Positions 39,701 to 52,480 of a DNA stretch of 64,000 nt are shown one piece after another. This stretch comes from Haliclystus octoradiatus (lineage: Eukaryota > Cnidaria > Staurozoa > Stauromedusae > Haliclystidae), in assembly GCA_916610825.1 (NCBI GenBank), contig OU744448.1, positions 31,693,160-31,757,159 on the forward strand, written 5' to 3'. The position numbers and the translations under genes were made by a program. The notes beneath the pieces were generated by a model. That model did no database searches, was not told the origin of the DNA, and worked only from the letters and a program-made list of their open reading frames with translations. How positions within the stretch are numbered: the stretch's first letter is position 1; every line of letters starts with the position of its first letter.

Positions 39701-42700
39701 AGCCGAAACGTTGAGTTTTATCAATAAAACACCTTCAAATATACTGTTGTCTTTGATTTTTGTTATCAAACTAAATTATAGCACCGATATATATTGTTCC
39801 CAACTTCTAGATGGACCAGACACCCTCAGCTTTTCTGAAACGGGAATCTACAGTGTGAAGATTTTGGGAAACGATGTACATCTTTATGTGGAAGTGGACG
39901 CAAATTCTATGGGTAAATAAAAATTTTTCTAACATATTTAAAATAGAAATTGGTGTTTATATACAATCAGTTATATCTACTTATACTAATAATATTGTCT
40001 GTTTATATACCACTATATTACTATATTTCTATAGTTCTATATTTCTGTGTCTGTCGGCGACTTATAATACAGGTAATCCGTGTCGGGAAATTATGCAAAC
40101 ATTGTTGTCGAGATAACCTTGTACAGTAACACATTTGTTGTATGAAAATTACAACTTTCTGAAGTTGTTTTAAAATTATAAACTTCATTTGACAATTTAT
40201 TTGATATCATTGTATTGAAAAATTTACAGATGTGAAAAATTTCATATGTTGATAATCTAGTGGGTAGCTAAATCGAACTCAAATTTAAATCTCCAGAACG
40301 AAAATATTTCGTTTTGAATTTAAGCTGCGAGAAAAAGATTTGAACAAAAGTCAACAAAATAATTTCATCACTTTTATGATATATAATGAAATATTACAAA
40401 ATACTGAATTGCATTGAATTACAAGAATAACTAAAGCCAACAAAATATGTTTTGAAGGATCAAAGAAGCAGGGTAAGAAACGCTTTGAAAACTAGACAGT
40501 GTGATGAGTTGTTACTATGTGTATCCATGAACGTCGGACACATGGACTCACGAGATAAATCAATACAATTTATATAACTCTGATTATATAATATACTGGT
40601 TGCATGTAGCAACGTACAACGAATACCTGATTCCCTCCAGGTCGGGATCTCTCCCTAACTAGCAGAGAGGCGACATCGTTGAGAGGCTAGGTCTAATATC
40701 TCTACACCTCCCTTTTTGGATCAATAAAGTTATGATTCTACAATAAATGTTAGTGATATACTTTCTTTATGTTTTTTTATATAAACTTTAAAACAACCGT
40801 TATAGACAATAGCTATTTAGTTACTGTGTTAATGTGATATGAGTGATGTAACAATAGATGTTGATGAGTTACTGGCCATAGTAGCAAGGGCTGTTGTGTG
40901 TGGTAACTCTTCTTCTGATTGAATGTTGGAGGAGTCGTTCCATCATTGGATGTAGGTTGAGTCGTCCGGTCAATGGATGTTGGCTGAGTCTTCTTCGGCT
41001 TCCGGAGGTGTCGTTGTTTCTTGCTAGGACAGTGCCAGATGGAAGTTTGAACAGATAGCGTCGATATGGTAAAGCGGTCGTAATGATACCAACTCTATCC
41101 CAGAGTTTACTGTTAGAATCTTGAATCAGGCTTCGTCGCGAATGACCAATGGGACAAAATTGCGGGTATCTTCATTGTAATGATTGATTGCAAGTTCATC
41201 AGCATCTGTAGCGGTATTGAACCATTTTTAGTCAAATGCCAGATGAGGAGTTGGAAGACGCATTCGTATAGGGACACCAAATATTCTTCGAGCTGGTGAT
41301 AATCCATCAGCTTTTGGGGTGTTGCGAAATACTAAAATAGCTTCATTCAGCTTGGCTTTATTCAGATGAGTGTGTTCTGTGATAAGTTTCGTTATGCTAA
41401 TTTCATGGCTTTGACGCCAGCTTCAGCATGGCCATTGCTTTAAGGGTAGTAAGGGGACGATGGGTCATGTTTGATTCCCCAATGTTTGCAAAATTGATCA
41501 AATTCGTTTGACTTGAATTGTGGTCCGCCATCAGTGCGAAGGTTTATTGGAGCTCCGTAATCTCTAAAGACATTTTTCATGGAATAAATGACCATTGTAG
41601 TAGTAGGATAGGATCATCAGTGTAGTCATGTACACAAGGCCATCCAGACTAGCGGTCGACGTAGACTAGGAAAATTTTTGTTCTGGCAGAAACTAAGTCA
41701 GCTTAACATTGCTCAAATGGTTGGTAGGGTCAAGTCCAGAGAGAAATGTTTCTTTCTGTTGTGAATACTGATGAATTCTGCAGATATCAGAGGATTCAAT
41801 GACGTTGCGTATATCATTGGATATGCCAGGCGAGTAATATGATGCTGTGCTCTTCGTTTTTTATGCTCAATACCTTGATGGGCAGTGTGTAGTCCTTCAA
41901 GCATCATACGTCGCTGTGAACGTGGTATCAATAGACGGTAGCCATTGTAAAGGATATATTTGTCATGCAGTAGAAATAACACCCTTGTACTGTTTCAGAT
42001 GTGATGGTAAATGGCATCGTTGACAATTACTTTATTAATCCCATGAAGTATTCAAGAACAACTGCGTTTTGAGAAATATTAGGAATTCATCGCAACAAGT
42101 TTGTTTAAATATGTCTTCATTATTTAGAGACTTTAACGCTGTCAACTTGATTAGATGAAGACTTCTTTGCATTTCGTTGTCCTCTTTCTAATTATTACGT
42201 CACGTTCGAAGACAATAGGAATTGTCGGTGTTCGATTAGCTGGCAGTCAATTAATAAGGGGACAAGCCATCCATAAAGTAGGTACTCAGTTGAGGGAGAG
42301 GGGTCATATCAAAAGCGTACAACTGCGTTCATGGGAGAGGGGATGTGTCAAGTATGTACGCATCTTAACTATCTATGTAGCACTTTTTGAAAGATAAATT
42401 GCCAGTTTATTGATGACTAAATTTTTTTTTTTGCATAAATTCTCATCATCACCCTCATCTCTCTTGCATGACGATGTTATTATAAAGATAACGAAATATT
42501 GCCAATCATGTCTCTTGTATCGCTGTCATTTATCTTACAATCAATTGACATGAAGAAAATCAGTTAACATGACATTTAACAGACACACCTAATAATCAAA
42601 ATCATATTACTAGTAATGTCGATCATTTTTAGTTAATTGCTTGAGTCAACAAGTCACCAAACGTCAAAACTTGATCAGAATCTGCTATAACATGTATCAC

Positions 42701-45700
42701 CATGCATGTGTGTTTAGATTGTGAGATGATTTAAAAAATCAGCATCAAAACTGCCTCATATATATTGCTTCAGAGTATGGAGAATATTCATTGGTCTATA
42801 TTCAAGTGATACCAAGTGCACATAATCTCATTTTTGGCAAGGTCAAACAGAACTGGGGATCCTGCAACTGCAATCCTAGTTTCCAAATGGCTATAGAGTA
42901 AATATGTTTTTATGTTCTTTAGGCCAAAATTTTGAAAAATTTCAAAACGTTCTAGAATTCCAAAAGGCAAAATCATCTGTCAGACTTTATATTCGAAGGA
43001 CGGAGGGATTATTTTCTGACAATTTATTGTTAACAGTGTTTACAGTTTTTCATTGTTGCAGCCAGGTATGCAGGTGTTCAGCTATTCAGAAACTTGGTGG
43101 ATCTGGATGTATTATGATAAATGCATGCTGACAGTGCAGCGCCTGCGAAATGTTTCCCATTTGAGAGACCCACATATCCATCGTGCAGAAGCATGCAGCA
43201 TCTCTGAGAATTGTGTAAAAGATCAATGCAAGCAATGCTCCAGAAATATGTTGTAAAGACATCAGTGTATTCCTTATAATTATTTGTCAATAAACGTAAT
43301 TTGATTTTCTTTGAGAATATTTGAGAATGTTTCAACTGGTATTTATTGTCTATTGGATAATTGTTTACTACATATATGTTTCGTTGGCATTCCTTCTGTA
43401 CCCGTTGTCTGCCGGTACGACATCTCAATTACAGTCTACAAGACGGTAGAGTTGTTTTTATTGTAGCACTGTAGTAAGTGTGCTGGCTGGTTAGTATATT
43501 GAAGTTTTGAAGGATTTCCATCAAACATCAACATTATTTAGAATTCAAACCTCAGGAAGACTGCATTCTCTAGGGTCTTGCCAGGAAATATTTTCACATA
43601 ATTCACTCACAGTTGCAATGAAATGTGATAAATTGATCTTACATAAGTCTACAAATCCATAAAAAGGTAGAATGTAGAGGTGAAATATTCAATAGACTAC
43701 ATGTGCAATTTGGTTTCGAAAAGGATATTTAGGTTGGTCTGGACTATCAGACTTAACAATATTCAGAAAATGATCAGCTAAGCTACCTTATGTTGTCTGA
43801 GTTTCTACATCATTCATAATAACCACTTACCAAACACTAAAACCTTTTCCACCTCCAACCTTGCCTTCAAATGCCCCCAAAAAATGTTTCTTTGCACCCT
43901 ATTTGTAATGGCGTTTTTCAGAACTACTTTGGACGTTCAGAACTTCAGAGCCATTACTTCACCTTGCCAAGGCTGCGTTGGAGTTGAAAGGATAATGTCT
44001 CTTCATGGCTTGATAAAATACATTCTAAACCAGAATTAAGCTCTGCCTGATCAAAATCAGACGTTGTTTTTCAAGCAGATGAATGAAGCAGTAAGCCTAA
44101 TGAAATGAAATGAAATGAAATGAGCCTTTGTTTGTGGTATGACCGTTTGAGCGATTGCAGTGAAATTCGGTTGTACAACTCTTGACGTCACAGTCGCTAA
44201 ATTAGTGCCCAGGCGCCTGTCCCCAAAATCATCCAAAATGTAGCACTTTTGTGATGCCAAATATACCTTAGGCATCGAATTTTCAAGGAAAACGTATCGC
44301 GATGGTACTAAGTTGAACATGCAAATTCATAATCTGTAAAAATCTGAAAACCCATTTTTTCATATCATAGGCACTTTAAATATCCCACTGTTTTGTTTTA
44401 AAAATTAAATCTGAATCAAATTAAATTAAAGTTCATCCTCCAAATCACGATGCTGCAATCGTCATGGATGCCTTTGATTGACGGTTGTTTCAAAATTAAT
44501 TATGCAGAAAGCGAATAAATGGTCGGAATTTATTTTTGATGTTTTGCTTGTACCATTAGTTGGTTTCCACTAAAAAAATTAAACAACTCGCCCTTGTTGT
44601 CTACCGTCTTGAATAGTCAAATCGGATTCGTTGTCTTATTATAAAATACATTTTTACTTCTAAATTTACGCTATTCCATTTGTGTGTTTGTAATGTCTAC
44701 AACAGCGGAGATTAGGGAAGCCGATTTGAATCCAATCAATGCATGACTTATATCATTGAATTCGTCTTAACCCGGATGTGTCCTTCCAATTCTGTGTTTC
44801 TTCGACTGGCCAATTTTTGAGGGAAAAATAACCAAAAACGGTTTTTTATTTGTTCTCAATGCCACTCTATTCAATAGAGCTGCTTAATCAAACAGCTCCA
44901 TACATGATAAACATTCTAGAAACATTGGAGAAGAACACCCTTTTGTTATTTCTGTAAAATGGCACATCCACATTATAATGATAGCTGGGTGTGTAACAAA
45001 AGTTAAATAAAGTTAAATAAGTGAAAACGCAATAAGATAAAAGTAAATGCAAACAAACTCCTCATTCTTAGGTTGCAAATATCATCATTTTAGGAATTGG
45101 TCTGTCAAATTTGTTCCGATAACTAAATAAGGCCTACAGCCTGCAGTAATGAAGATATGTTTGCAGTCAACAACATTAAACGTTAATCAAAATGGGGCTT
45201 GTATCACGAATAAGTATTGAACGAGTCAATTCCGGCAATTTATTACTTCCTCAGTCTCAGCAGTGAAACGAAATAAACTATAAATAAAGCGTTTGTGTTT
45301 GATTACGGTATTCAAAATTGTGATCTAATTATCAATGGTGATTCCCAAGATTACAAAATCAATCCTACAATATATACATAGCATAAATTTAAAATACAAT
45401 CCCCAAAATGTATCTCTGGCTCTACATCAACAAGGGGGCGGGTTGTTACTTGGAAAAAGGGAAGTATCCAAAGAGTTCTGGAAACTCGAAGTTATCCCAG
45501 AAATTCTGAAAACCTAGAAAAAGTATTTCAACTTTTTTTTTTCTTTCAATGTTCTCCAAACTTCTTCAAAAAGATTCCAAATTTATTTTTTCAAAAATCT
45601 CTAGCAATTTAAAAACAGAACCACAGAAACTTTCTGTAAACTACACAGCTGGAATAGCGACCCCCAAAATTGGCATGTCTCCAAATTCCCTTCATATGAG

Positions 45701-48440
45701 ATTTACCCTCCCCCGGGATACAAGGAACTATAGAGAGCGTGTAGCAAATTACAGACGGAACAGGAGGTCCTAATGCAATAACAAGTAGATTGAACACTAA
45801 CAGATAGCCTGTCACAGCTACAAGAGAAAGTTAAACACCACGTAGTAGAGAGAGCAGATTGCAAGGGAATATAGATATTTCGGCAAGTATAAGAGACAGT
45901 GAAACACCAAATACAAAGGAAAGAAAATAACAACCAAATGGCAATCTGGTAGCAAATATACGAGACTCTCAAACGTCAAATATGAGGGATCAATCCAAGC
46001 AGATCCATCCATTTTCCATCAATATTCTAGCTGGTCTGTTCAAAAGTCTTTGGGAAGGCACAGGCTTATAGTTCTCAGACCCTTTTAAGAGTAAGGACAT
46101 TTAAAAAATCTTCAAATAATTGAAAATAATTGTAATGTAACGCATAGTACACATAATGACATGTAGGATATTTATTAGTAAGGGTATAAATACTACATTA
46201 TTTTGCTGAAATTACACTCATTGAGTGTAACTTAGTGACTAGTCACATAAATAAGTATAAGATATATTAAGATAATATATGAGTGGTATGAAGTGACTGC
46301 TTTTAATGAATAATATTGGCATTCAAAAAACCATTGCATTTCTTATCAAATCTATAATACCGTTACGGACATAGACTAACATAGACTTATGATATTGGCA
46401 AATGCAATGTATTTAATTTAGCTCTCTTCTCGTTGACATTTTCAAAATGTGTTGGTAAGGTATACCCTATAATCTATTTTGCAATCGGATCTCTAGAAAA
46501 TGCTTTCCTACTATCATAAAAAGATACTTTAAATAGGACTTTCCGGCTAATGAAGCGAGATTCATTCATAGGACCACAGTTGTGTTCAAACATTTATTAA
46601 TAATTTCAAATCACACAGAGAAACTAGATTATAAAAATTAAATATTAAATACTATTTACATTCCAACTTGACGGACAATAAAAGGAACTTATAACTCATG
46701 TTGTCAAAACATGACCTGCAAAATTGCGGTTTTCCTCGATAAAAAAGTTTTTTTTTGTGTGCTCCTGTCAGCCGTTATGGACTTCCATGTTCACTGCAGG
46801 TTTTCTTAAACTCCTCCAAGGTGTTCATCATTCTGTTTAAGTCTCTGATTTTGCATGAATCAGTTTTTATCATTTTATTATACTTCTATTTATCACCGTC
46901 ATATCGATATGGTTTTAGCTTTAGTTCAACACTATGAACACATGCCCTTGTAATATGAAATGAAAGAGTTTTTCCGACTTTTTATTGGTTTTTATCGATT
47001 AATAGACAGAAAAATTTGAAAACCCAATCATGAGACACACATATACCTCTCACCTGTTCCATAATCTATAAAATGGTAGTTCAAGTGAAAATACCATCTT
47101 GTTGAATACTTTAGCATGGATTCATATTCAAAGGCGACAAGATGGCATCATTGACTTTTATCGTGATTGAAATGCCTACAAGATTGGTTTTGGTAATGTA
47201 TCTTCTGAATTTTGGCTTGGAAATGATATCATTCATCAATTAACAAAAATGGGCAACGCAATGATCAGATTTGAACTGTTTGATGGACAGGAATGGAGAT
47301 ATGCTGAATATGATCATTTTCAAATTGATGATGAAAGCCAACAATATCGTCTAACTGTTAATGGATATTCAGGTAAAATTCAGATGTTTCGATTGTTTTA
47401 TTTCCTATAATGGACTGGAGTGCTCCTCTTGCCTATTATTTTTTCATCAAAGAAACATTCTAGCCAACGTTTTGTTTTCGATGTCTTTGAAATGCTCAAT
47501 AGAATCAATTGCCTTTAGCTAAAACAATTTATCATCGCATTATTTCACATACGATGTTCAATTCGTAGTGCTATAACTTAAATGTTAATCAAAACAACTT
47601 TGCTGTGTTGGAAATAAATCCCTTATTTGTACATTACAGCTCTGCTGTTGGTCTGCATTTCTGCAATTTCATCAACAAAATGTGAAAGATGAGCACCATA
47701 CGTTTAGAATTTTACAGAAATACAAAAATAAATTTGATTGTTTGATACATGAAATGCTTGCAATCAGGCAGATCAGACCGACACTCAATACGCAATCCGA
47801 TTATATTAAATCTAAATTGCTTGCCGCGTAACTGTATTGTTTTACGTCATTAACCTCTTTTCCTTGTAACTTCATAGTCTATGCTTTGCTGAATTTTATC
47901 ACATTTAAATTGAAATCTGTTATCATATATTGTAAATAAGCTAAATAATTTAAATTTCTATCCTTTTAATTATATTCACTTGATAGTCTCATAATAGTAT
48001 AATGACGAAAAGTCGCAAAATCATGTCTATTTTCTCGTTAGTGTCAAACTTATTAAGCTAAAAAGCAAATTTTCAAATCGTTTGTCTTCTTATCAAACTG
48101 ATTAAACAGAATAGTATTTTATCGAAATATTTATTCGATAATATTTCAAGAATTTAATTTCGAATTCTCAGGAAATGCAAACGATTCATTAAGTTATCAC
48201 AATGGAAAGAAGTTTTCTACAGAAGGTGTTGATAATGACAACCATGATTATGTCCATTGTGCGGAAAATTTTTATGGAGCATGGTGGTATGGCGATTGCA
48301 CCCAATCAAGCCTGAATGGTATGCTTTCCCCGACGAGTCCTTTAGATTCTTTCATGAAAGGACTTATCTGGTATTCATGGAAGGGACATCATTCATTACT
48401 GAAAACAACAATGAAAATTAGGTATCGTTCTGGACAATGA
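36794..48440 (+). CDS. secreted apple-TSP1-fibrinogen-related protein, gene 1 (premature stop)
   Basis: Six exons in phase: 36794-37153, 38386-38410 (25-bp micro-exon), 38700-38864, 39811-39912, 47115-47372 and 48172-48440; 392 residues. The start ATG at 36794 is followed by a signal peptide (residues about 10-30). PAN/apple comes next (C-D-x-Q-C, LSCYGY, TCWIY), then a TSP1-like exon (WSPWS, NRTC, CDG), then a fibrinogen-related domain (about 184-392; FWLGNDIIH, WRYAEYD, VHCAENFYGAWWYGDC, LNGM). The first disulfide cysteine of the fold is replaced (LYVEVD where VYCDM is usual). Codon 236 is TGA (47168-47170) where gene 2 has TGG, so this allele is likely truncated or a young pseudogene. Intron 4 is 7.2 kb and full of repeats. 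Likely an extracellular recognition or adhesion protein (inferred). Confidence 0.85.
39215..39770. mobile_element. fold-back element with about 180-bp arms (intron 3)
   Basis: Left arm 39215-39400 and right arm about 39593-39770 are almost perfect inverses (TTTGATAACAAAAATCAAAG at the left tip, its inverse at the right), around a spacer of about 190 bp. Both arms hold GATRGCCGAAACGTTGAG, a phrase common at the ends of Penelope-like elements and similar to the 3' half of a hammerhead core. It sits 40 bp upstream of exon 4 of gene 1. Confidence 0.85.
40500..40706 (-). repeat. 3' LTR of the Ty3/gypsy fossil, 207 bp
   Basis: Read on the minus strand it begins TGTAGAGATATTAG right after the purine tract and ends CAACTCATCACA, with the usual TG...CA ends. 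A TATATAA-type box lies inside. No second LTR copy is visible in the window. Confidence 0.65.
40500..42000 (-). mobile_element. Ty3/gypsy retrotransposon fossil, 3' part
   Basis: Minus strand. A zinc-binding/H2C2-side integrase segment (LLIPRSQRRMMLEGLHTAHQ) lies at about 41,950-41,850, followed by more integrase-like sequence and a tail. A purine-rich tract (AAAAAGGGAGG) then directly precedes a terminal repeat at 40706-40500. Gag, protease and reverse transcriptase are absent. The copy is broken, with several interruptions, and lies in intron 4 of gene 1. It looks moderately old. Confidence 0.75.
42001..46990. other. intron 4 of gene 1, right part
   Basis: No domain-bearing frame. A GC-richer patch at about 43040-43256 has overlapping frames (NVSHLRDPHIHRAEACSIS... 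on plus) followed by AATAAA at about 43290; I do not recognise it, and it could be a captured exon or retrocopy. An (AATGA)n run lies at 44098-44122. Frames at 44057-44320 and 45335-46012 are unsupported. Confidence 0.35.
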
Positions 48441-48674
48441 TGTAGAGTAATACGGTCAACATTAGTTATTTTATAGATTTTTGCACTGTATTATAGGTTA
48501 TTTTATTCGATCACTTCACAGCTAATATAATAGTCAGAATATTAGATAGACATGTTTGCTACTAAGAGCTAGCTTAAAGTCAAGGTAATTATCTGGAAAT
48601 TATTTGATCAATTCGATGGGGTGACAGTAAATACAGTGGTACGAGATTCTTATTTTGAATATTTTGGTCACTTT

Positions 48675-48686
48675 TGTTGCTGTTAG

Positions 48687-48718
<32 letters not shown>

Positions 48719-48745
48719 GCTGTTGTTGTTGTTGCTGTTGTTTTT

Positions 48746-48799
<54 letters not shown>

Positions 48800-48878
48800 A
48801 TTGTTGTTGTTGTTATTGTTGTTTTTTTTTGTTGTTGTTGTTGTTGTTGTTGTTTTTGCAGTTGCTGTTGTTGTTGTT

Positions 48879-48948
<70 letters not shown>

Positions 48949-48985
48949 TTGCTGTTGTTGTTGTTGTTGTTACTTTTGCTGTTGT
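48675..48985. repeat. (TTG)n microsatellite, about 310 bp
   Basis: Long, slightly interrupted TTG/GTT repeat starting about 240 bp after the stop of gene 1. The poly-Cys, poly-Leu and poly-Val frames across it are artefacts of the repeat. Confidence 0.98.
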
Positions 48986-48989
48986 TTAG

Positions 48990-50600
48990 CTTTCTTTTGT
49001 ATCGGTGTATTACAGAAAAGCGACTTTTCTACAAATGGTGCAAAAATTATGTTGAATTATTTAAAAAATTATTATTACTCGGCACTCTTTTACCTTTTTA
49101 AATAGTTGAAGGTATCAATGTCAATCAATTGAATGAGTTGAATACTTTCGATGGTTTTGTATAATTTTCGATCCATCATAGGATTCTCTAATGATCTCAA
49201 CTGTGCATGATAGTGATATTGGTCTCAATATAGTCCAAAGTTAGAATGTAGAAAAAAATTTTAAAACAATTAATTAAGCAATCTAGCACCAGTGATTTGC
49301 AAGATTTGTTTTTCATAAATCTTAAATTTTGTTCAAATTATTGCACGTTCCATTGACATTATCTACCATTTGAGTTATGAGCCGACGATAATTGAAAATA
49401 GGTATAGCATTTCAAATTCTACTGCAGTATTGTCACACTCTATTTACTTCGTATCTGCGGAAATATTTTTTTCTTATCTCATAATTTGTAAAGTTGTAAT
49501 GGTAAAATTGTTTGTAAATTGCTACGATTAGTTATTTTTGAATCGATGATAATTGAAAAAAAAGTATAATCTTTCAAATTTTAATGGATAAAGCAAACCT
49601 CACCTTAACTATTAAACGAATGTTTTGTTTCCTCGTCTTAAGCAAACTTGCACATGATAGAGTTTGACTAAATATTTCACTATATTCTTTTTAGACCACG
49701 ACTATATATTCAAGTTAAAAAAAAGCTATTTATTCAAGAACACTACTATCTGCAGATATCAAAAAATATTAAATTCTATGTACATAATTAAATAACTGTC
49801 GAGTTTCCAATGATGTTAATTGCATTTTCTCTTTTCTCGACGAAAAATTAAAGTAGGAGATGATTACCATAGACAAATACCTTCTAAATAACAAACATGA
49901 TTTTCTGATTTTCTGGTTGTGATTTTATCAAAGCTTTTACTTTATTGCACTTATTCCGATTTTCAATCAGCCATTAATTTACACCATTTATACATTTACA
50001 TCACATTTTACATCACATTTTATTTTATCATATCAATATGTAATTAGGAATATTCTTAGGTTTCAAATGATTAGAAGATAATTTAGAAAGTTATATAATA
50101 GCATTCACAAGACCCACGTATGGATCACCGACTAAATAATGGACTTTAAAATATGTTATCTTCGTGACAAAATGATTTACTCATTGATATTCATATCATC
50201 TTAACTACGTATTTGCTATCGACGAGATTCTTTGCAGAATTGATTACTGGTGCTCTCAAGCTTTGCATATTCTAAGAAATATCTTTAACTCAATTAAGAG
50301 AGACACTAATTATTATTCGTGCATATCGCACTTTGATTAACTAGAGCATCTATATATCTATGCTGCGTAAATAGTATTGGGATAGTTAAATGTAAATAGT
50401 CTATAATGTGTATAAACAATCTTTGTTTACATTTACATTTTTTCATAATTTTTCACATTAGCAAATAAATATAATCTTATCACACTTAAACAGTTTGATT
50501 TGCTTGTTTCGAATCAAATAAACATAATATTCTCACACATAAACAGTCTATTATTTTTGTCTTGAATAACTGTTTCTCTTGACTCGATAGACTTATATCC
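48990..50600. other. non-coding AT-rich spacer
   Basis: No supported gene, RNA or repeat beyond simple AT-rich sequence. Confidence 0.45.
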
Positions 50601-50617
50601 AATCTTCGATAGATAAA

Positions 50618-50824
50618 TTATTTACACTCAAACCTATGAAAAAGATGCAAACAGACAAAGAAAGGCAAAAGTGAGCATATAGTCTTCAATTTCAGATCAG
50701 AAGAAATAATGATGCCAAGATCTTTAATAGATTCAACAGATTTGAGAGGATGATCGTCTAAAGAATACTGCACGTGTTCAACATGTGAATTTCTAATAGA
50801 TATCTGTCTATAGATATTTTCCAA
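50618..50824 (-). mobile_element. short LINE fragment
   Basis: The minus-strand frame reads VQYSLDDHPLKSVESIKDLG then IIISSDLKLKT. This is the segment after the reverse transcriptase palm in Jockey/CR1-type LINEs and matches VQYSLSDKPL...IQDLGLSLSS of the 31880-33300 fragment. It is a second, 5'- and 3'-truncated relic of the same or a close family. Confidence 0.75.
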
Positions 50825-51099
50825 TATTCTTGAACAATTGTGACTTTAACACACCAAAAGCATGAAAAAAATGCCGAAATGTCATTACGTTTTCATGCAA
50901 TTTTAAAGGCATTTTCACATTTTTATATCGTGAGTATGGATGTTTCATGGTTTTCGAACGTTTTCATGGCTTAAAATATATATGGTTTTCACTTTATTAC
51001 ATTTTTATGGTGTTTTCAAAACACCCCCATGGCATTTTCATGGTTTTGGTGTTGGTATAGTGTAATGATACGTATGTGATTGTGATCATGGATTATATG

Positions 51100-52480
51100 G
51101 ACTTGTTGATAGAGGAACAACTGGTGAAGATCTTGGCGAAACATCAAAAGCTTCCAATACACATCATGATCCTCTGCTAAATATTGCACATCATGATCCT
51201 ACTATATTCCAATATGAAAGTATAATTCGTATTATCATATTAGAATATAATATGATCGTGAGATACAAATATTCAGATATCGTTTAGGGTTTTCCTATAA
51301 TTCCTTTTTCTCATTTCGGATGTCCATTTTATAGACATTTAGATCTTAAATTTTAAATCTTAAGGAAGGTTAGATCTTAAAATCTGTGCTGCTTTGATTC
51401 TATTGTTTGATCGGTTGCGAATTGGAAAAGGTCAAATAATCCTAATTTGACAGATCATACATGGACTGAAAACACCCTTGGGGGACTAGTTCCATACTTT
51501 TGGTATATGGAGACCCTGAAATATAGTAAAGGGCATACTTTTCAAAAAAAAAAAAATGATATAGGGTATTCTTCATTGTTTTTAATTGTTACGAATTATC
51601 AATGTAATGACGCCTGAAGAATTATCACAATTATAACATTTAGCTACTAAGAGCCAATTTATTATTTTGTTTTACTTTTTTATTAGTTTATTAATAATTT
51701 AGCTGCAATTTAACGTTGAGCTCTTTGAGCAAATTGATGGCGTAGCTATGAGTTCGCTGCCAGGTCTCCTTATGGAAAACGTATACATGTGTTACTTAGA
51801 AAGTGTTTTGGATAAAGATAATTTATTCCCGCAACACTACCGTAGATACGCAGATGATACATTGGCCGTTTTGTAAGATGAGCAGAAAGAGATATTTTGC
51901 TAAAAATGAATAGTACTTCATATCTTGAATTCGTAAAAGAAAATCAGGAAGACAATGATTTATCATTTGTCGGTATTATGTTACACAATAGCGTTAATCA
52001 ATTTAGTACCTCTGTTCATCATAAATCAACGAATAACGGGCTGCTACTTTAATATCAAAGTCACGTAAATGACCTGTACAAGAATAGACTGATATGGACA
52101 ACGAGTGCATCGACTGTCTTCTAACAAAGAGCGTTCTGATGTCGAATGCTCAAGAATAAATGCCATGTTTTAAAATTTAGCTTATCCCATAGCAATAATA
52201 AATAATATATTTTCTGAATTTTTATCTAACATTAATAATAATGTAGAAGTAGATAGGCCACTTCTTGACAACAGTAGCATCATTAATATTGTATTGGCAG
52301 TATTTGAGGATCAGACCTCTGCGAATTCGCTTGGCAGAGGCAGTTGAGTTATTTAAGTGCAGGCATTGGGCTGCATTTTAGACCAGTTTATACTAGTAAA
52401 AAGTTAATAGATGATTTAGAGAATCAGAGAATCCCTAAAAAGACAATATTGCTCCAATTACATTTTAGGTATTTCTTATA
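51100..52480 (+). mobile_element. Penelope-like element fragment
   Basis: From about 51718 the plus strand reads QIDGVAMSSLPG, then MENVYMCYLE and YRRYADDTLAVL. These are the Penelope-type reverse transcriptase blocks (QxDGVxMGSPLG, YxRYVDDxF). Downstream pieces (FVGIMLHN, FSTSVHHKSTNNGLL, FRPVYTSKKL) continue the expected order. A GGCGAAACATC phrase near 51133 resembles the element's terminal region. It is degenerate and dead; no GIY-YIG block was recognised. Confidence 0.75.

Noticed and set aside
39680-39715. Hammerhead-like core GATGATAGCCGAAACGTT
   Set aside because: The first core block is CAGATGA instead of CTGATGA, stem II is too short and no cleavage triplet is placed correctly; at most a relic.
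48655-49105. Three overlapping 100-148-residue frames rich in Cys, Leu or Val
   Set aside because: They are translations of the TTG microsatellite in three frames.
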